Below are positions 28,984 to 32,694 of a stretch of 32,694 bases of DNA, piece by piece (within the stretch, counting starts at the first letter, position 1; each line of letters begins with the position of its first letter). The DNA is taken from positions 1 to 32,694 of the IMG/VR virus record IMGVR_UViG_3300037485_000500; one strand, written 5' to 3'. This stretch comes from a virus. Under the pieces are notes generated by a model. That model was not told the DNA's origin, searched no databases, and saw only the letters and a list, made by a program, of their open reading frames with translations. A program made the translations under genes and the position numbers.

Positions 28984-31781
28984 TGAATCAAAACAGATTA
29001 GTAATAAACCAAGTAGCAGGAGCAAACATAGTTGAGTATGAACTTGACTTATTTGATAACGTACCTTTGCCGATTAACAAGAGTATAATTGATATTCAAA
29101 ACATAGCTGAACGTAAAAGTGATTTTAGTAAAACAATTACACTTCCTGGTACTTCAAACAACAATGATATATTTAGCAATATATTTAATTTAGCACGTAC
29201 AACTGAAAACACTAATACGTATAACTTTGCACCTGACTTTAACCCAACTTTAAAAGCAGACGCAATACTCTATAAAAATGGAGTGGCTATGATACAAGGT
29301 TACTTGCAGCTAACTAATATCAATATAGTTGATGACTATCAAATTGAATACGAAATAATAATAATCGGAAAGTTTGCAAACTTATTTCAAGACTTGGGAG
29401 AAAAGAAACTTAATGAACTTGATTTAAGTGCTTATGACCATACATGGAATTATACTAACATAGCAGCAAGTTGGACACCATTAGTAACACGTGGATATTA
29501 TTATGGGTTAATTGACAAAGGATTCAGTAACGACCAAAAAGGATTTTATACAACAGACCAAAAGCCACAAGTATTTGCACGAACTATTATAGATGCTATT
29601 TTTAAAGATGCAGGGTATAGGTATTCATCAAACTTTTTAACAAGTGCAACTTTCAATAAATTAGTAGTACCAACAACACAAGATAAGTTATTAATATCAA
29701 CGCAAGAAGTAACCGATAGAACTTTTAAAGGCGATAGAATAGTAGATAGTACACCTGCGGCAGTAACAACAATTATAGATTTACCTTTTAACAATACTGC
29801 GATACAATCAACTCCAGCAGGATTTAACAACACTACATTTGATTTTACAGTTCAAACAAATGGACACTATGAGTTTGGTTTGAATTTAAAATTAAGTATT
29901 AACGAAATAAGTGCAGGTTCTTTTGATGAAAATGAATACCATGTTTATAGAACACGAGGTGCAACAAAGACTTTAATTGGTGCAACAAGCACTCTTAATA
30001 CATCAGTTTTTGTAAACTTTACTGTAAATAAATATTATGAAACCCCAAGTATTTGGTGTGAAGTAAATGATGTTATATCAGTAGAAATGGTTTCAGTTTT
30101 TACAGGTAGTTGGGAATATTCTTTATTAACAGATTCAGCATTCTTTTCAATTCCAAACGCACAAATATTTATTGGTGATAATATGCAACTTGAAAGATGC
30201 TTACCTGCTGACATAAAACAAGCAGACTTTTTAGCATCAATAATTAAAATGTTTAACTTGTATGTTTCGGTTGATGAACTTGATAGTAAGAAATTAAAAA
30301 TTGAGCCACGTGATGACTATTTTACAAGTGATATAGTAGACTTAACGAACAAGATTGATGTAAGTAGGGGTGTTGAAATAAAGCCATTAGGCGATTTAAA
30401 ATACAAAGACTATACATTTGCTATGGCAGAGGATAAGGATGAATTAAATGATGCCCATCAAAAGCAATACGAATACCCATACGGAACAAAAAGATACACA
30501 GTACCTAATGACTTTATAACTGAAAGCTACAAGACAGATGTATTATTTGCACCTACACCATTAGGAGCAGCAAGAAACAATCCACAAGTAGTATTTAGCC
30601 AAATAATATTTAAAGATTCAAATGGAAAATCAATAGACAGTACATCAAAATTAAGGTTATTGGTTGCAGGTGGTTTAAGTGCATCTATGGGTACAAACTA
30701 TTTTCATTATCTTGACCCTGATGGTACATATCATTATTTTGATTCTTATGCTTATGTAGGTCACTACGATAATATTTTAGCACCAACCTTTGATGTAAAC
30801 TTTACAACACCGATTCAACTATATTATAAGACTGGTTATTCAACTACTCAAACAAGTAACAACATTTATAACCTTTATCACAAAAAAGGAATAGAAGAAA
30901 TCACTAACAAGGATTCTAAAATAGTAACTTACTATGTGAAGTTAAGTGAAGTTGAAATAAACAATCTATCATTTAGAAACTCGTATTTTATAGACAAACA
31001 ATATTATCGTTTATATGAAATAGATTTTGATTCCAATAGCGAAGAACCTGCAAAACTAACATTCTTAAAATTAGCAGTAGCACCTGTATTTGTTCCTTAT
31101 AACTTGGTAACTAATGGCGGTGGCGGTGGTGAGGGTTCAGCATACGCACAAATAGCAAATAGAAACGGAACACAATACCCAAAAGGAGTTGATGTAATAG
31201 GGCAAGGAAGCGACAACACATTACAAGGCTACGAACAAATAGTAAATTCAACAGGTAACTTTGTAAACGCATATCAAGTAAACGTATTAGGTGGCGCAGA
31301 TAACACAGTTTTAAACAATGGTGTAACCTTAATCGGAACTAATGACTACACAAGTGAAAGAGATAATCAATCAGTAATAAACAACATTGACCAACCATTA
31401 CTTGCTACTCACATATTAACAGTTGCAGAACTAAATAATTTAAACACTACACCAATTGAAATTTTAGCAGCGCAGTCAGGTTATTGGACAGAGATTTATG
31501 ATGCTTATATTACTGTATTCTTTGGCACAACAGCAACACCAACTGGCTACAATAGTCATAAATTACACTTACAATACAATGGCGATGGAACACACTTATT
31601 AGAATTTGACAATGGAATTACTCACGTAACAACTGCAACAAAGCAAAGAGGTATAAATAAAAACGATTTACCTTTTAAAAATTTAGCAGTTGAAATACAT
31701 AGTGCAGGAAATTTAGGAGCATCAGGAAACGGACAAATGCTAATTGAATTAGAATACAGATTACACCCAATTATATCATAG
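28983..31781 (+). CDS. Large tail hub / tip protein
   Basis: 932 residues. The N-terminal 200 residues (VEYELDLFDNVPLPINKSII, NIAERKSDFSKTITLPGTSN, GVAMIQGYLQLTNINIVDDY) match a tail-tip hub-type protein common in Bacteroidota phages, which closes the tail tube. Residues about 270-390 insert a beta-sandwich-like part. Residues about 400-650 continue the hub domain (ADFLASIIKMFNLYVSVDEL). A Gly-rich hinge (NGGGGGEGSAY) at about residue 712 precedes a C-terminal part with Gly-Asn-Thr-rich repeats such as VDVIGQGSDNTLQG and VNVLGGADNTVLNN. A lectin-like end domain is possible. It lies just before the tape measure gene. Confidence 0.65.
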   Translation: MNQNRLVINQVAGANIVEYELDLFDNVPLPINKSIIDIQNIAERKSDFSKTITLPGTSNNNDIFSNIFNLARTTENTNTYNFAPDFNPTLKADAILYKNGVAMIQGYLQLTNINIVDDYQIEYEIIIIGKFANLFQDLGEKKLNELDLSAYDHTWNYTNIAASWTPLVTRGYYYGLIDKGFSNDQKGFYTTDQKPQVFARTIIDAIFKDAGYRYSSNFLTSATFNKLVVPTTQDKLLISTQEVTDRTFKGDRIVDSTPAAVTTIIDLPFNNTAIQSTPAGFNNTTFDFTVQTNGHYEFGLNLKLSINEISAGSFDENEYHVYRTRGATKTLIGATSTLNTSVFVNFTVNKYYETPSIWCEVNDVISVEMVSVFTGSWEYSLLTDSAFFSIPNAQIFIGDNMQLERCLPADIKQADFLASIIKMFNLYVSVDELDSKKLKIEPRDDYFTSDIVDLTNKIDVSRGVEIKPLGDLKYKDYTFAMAEDKDELNDAHQKQYEYPYGTKRYTVPNDFITESYKTDVLFAPTPLGAARNNPQVVFSQIIFKDSNGKSIDSTSKLRLLVAGGLSASMGTNYFHYLDPDGTYHYFDSYAYVGHYDNILAPTFDVNFTTPIQLYYKTGYSTTQTSNNIYNLYHKKGIEEITNKDSKIVTYYVKLSEVEINNLSFRNSYFIDKQYYRLYEIDFDSNSEEPAKLTFLKLAVAPVFVPYNLVTNGGGGGEGSAYAQIANRNGTQYPKGVDVIGQGSDNTLQGYEQIVNSTGNFVNAYQVNVLGGADNTVLNNGVTLIGTNDYTSERDNQSVINNIDQPLLATHILTVAELNNLNTTPIEILAAQSGYWTEIYDAYITVFFGTTATPTGYNSHKLHLQYNGDGTHLLEFDNGITHVTTATKQRGINKNDLPFKNLAVEIHSAGNLGASGNGQMLIELEYRLHPIIS

Positions 31782-31791
31782 TTACACAATA

Positions 31792-32694
31792 ATGGCAAAC
31801 GAAAAAATAATATTTGACACCGAAGTAAAAGTAGGCAGTTCAGTAGGTTCAGTAAAAAGTTTAAAAGCAGAATTAAGGGCAGTAACAAATGAACTTGGTA
31901 GTCTTGAACAAGGCAGTGAAGCCTTTATAAAAGCAGCACAAAAAGCAGGAGAGTTAAAGGATAGAATTGGCGACATAAAAGCTACTGTAAACGCATTTAA
32001 TCCTGAAGCAAAGTTTCAAGCATTAGCAGGTGCAGTAGGTATAGCAGCAAATGGCTTTAGTGCAATGCAAGGTGCAATGGCTTTAATGGGTAGTGAGAAT
32101 GAAGACCTAAACAAAACTATTGCTCAAACACAAGGTGCAATTGCATTAGCTACTGGCTTAAATGGATTGCTTGGAATGAAAGATGCATTTATTCTTTTAA
32201 GGACTACTTCTATTGCTACGTTTGCATCAATTAAGGCAAGTATAATGGCAACAGGTTTAGGTGGTTTAATTATAGCACTTGCAGCAGTTGCTACGGCATT
32301 TTATGCAATGGCAACAGCATCCGAAGCATCAGCAAAAAGACAGATTGCAGCTATTAATGAAACACAAGATAAATTAAATGAGCAATACGATTTAGAAATT
32401 GCAATAGCAAAAGCAGCAGGAAAAAATACAGCAGAATTAGAACGTGGTAAAATTGAAGATAAAAGAAATTCAGCAAGGGAAGCAGTAAGAATAAGTCAAG
32501 AGCAATTAGACAAACAACTTTGGGTTAATGATGAAGAACAAAAGGCACATGATGAATTAGTAAAAAATAAAAAATCTATTGACAATGAATATTTAATTTT
32601 TGAGGCAGGTGTAACAAAAACAAGACTTGATAAAGAAACTAAATTTTATGAAGATAAAGATAAAAAAGATAAGGAAGCTGCTGATAAAAAGAAA
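31792..32694 (+). CDS. Tape measure protein (truncated by window end)
   Basis: 301 codons to the window edge, no stop. ATG at 31792 follows a short A-rich stretch. The N-terminus (IIFDTEVKVGSSVGSVKSLK, LRAVTNELGSLEQGSEAFIK) and the helical repeats are standard for the rod-like tape measure that sets tail length. A hydrophobic segment (MATGLGGLIIALAAVATAFY, about residues 151-171) is the usual membrane-active part. Then come long charged coiled-coil runs with much Lys, Glu and Ala. The rest of the gene lies beyond the window. Confidence 0.88.
   Translation, partial: MANEKIIFDTEVKVGSSVGSVKSLKAELRAVTNELGSLEQGSEAFIKAAQKAGELKDRIGDIKATVNAFNPEAKFQALAGAVGIAANGFSAMQGAMALMGSENEDLNKTIAQTQGAIALATGLNGLLGMKDAFILLRTTSIATFASIKASIMATGLGGLIIALAAVATAFYAMATASEASAKRQIAAINETQDKLNEQYDLEIAIAKAAGKNTAELERGKIEDKRNSAREAVRISQEQLDKQLWVNDEEQKAHDELVKNKKSIDNEYLIFEAGVTKTRLDKETKFYEDKDKKDKEAADKKK

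Noticed and set aside
1-32694. CRISPR array, tRNA genes, integrase and insertion sequences
   Set aside because: No regularly spaced repeats, no cloverleaf with CCA-type end, no integrase/transposase motif and no att-like repeats were seen on reading the window; whether the phage is temperate cannot be judged from it.

Overview
The window is a continuous stretch of a tailed double-stranded DNA phage (or prophage) genome whose host is very probably a member of the Bacteroidota, likely a flavobacterium. The DNA is visibly AT-rich, and every supported gene is on the + strand. Genes are tightly packed, with frequent ATGA and TAATG stop/start overlaps. Start codons are preceded by A-rich stretches and not by Shine-Dalgarno sequences. 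The clearest promoter, TTG-N17-TATATTTG at 15863-15890, matches the Bacteroidota consensus TTG...TAnnTTTG. Virion genes include an HK97-type capsid, a Terminase_3-type large subunit, a portal, tail completion proteins and a tape measure. A tail-chaperone gene with a -1 frameshift site points to a long-tailed siphovirus-like particle.

Layout: 1-5480 holds head and neck genes (end of an upstream gene, major capsid, a likely tail-tube or major structural protein, a structural protein, a portal with an unusual C-terminal extension, two neck/tail-completion proteins, a small beta-rich protein). Two strong terminators flank the second major structural gene. 5482-7265 holds a lectin-like adhesin and a small partner. 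7265-8661 is a lysis cassette: two small membrane proteins (holin candidates), an M15 peptidase endolysin, two very short ORFs, and a lipoprotein with a C-terminal membrane anchor that looks like a unimolecular spanin. 8654-10095 holds small genes, a calcineurin-like phosphoesterase and a small HExxH protein, closed by a terminator at 10201-10231.

A putative promoter near 10317 starts the early/middle region. It begins with a run of small uncharacterised genes (10340-12521). It continues with a recombination module: an ERF annealing protein, a YqaJ-type exonuclease, a DUF3127 SSB-like protein and the NinG/Rap endonuclease. Next come an HTH protein and a stand-alone DnaA domain IV protein. A strong promoter then drives a compact structured RNA (about 15896-16001). 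In this RNA a 10-bp helix interleaves with the stem of an intrinsic terminator, just upstream of a ParB-methyltransferase fusion gene. Replication follows (PD-(D/E)XK nuclease, Lin1244/DUF4373 protein, RecA-fold helicase, coiled-coil protein, HNH endonuclease, sigma-like protein).

20864-24563 is a sugar and methyl transfer cassette: three different glycosyltransferases, a SAM methyltransferase and two small proteins. Packaging and tail genes finish the window: small and large terminase, the tail chaperone with its T9 slippery site, a tail-completion protein, two large tail proteins and the truncated tape measure gene. The order terminase - tail - ... - capsid - portal - neck differs from the usual terminase - portal - protease - capsid order.

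The most interesting items are the interleaved-helix RNA at 15896-16001, the tail-chaperone frameshift, the unimolecular spanin, the portal-winged-helix fusion, the solitary DnaA DNA-binding domain and the glycosyltransferase cassette. All functions are assigned from motifs read by eye; no database search was possible.
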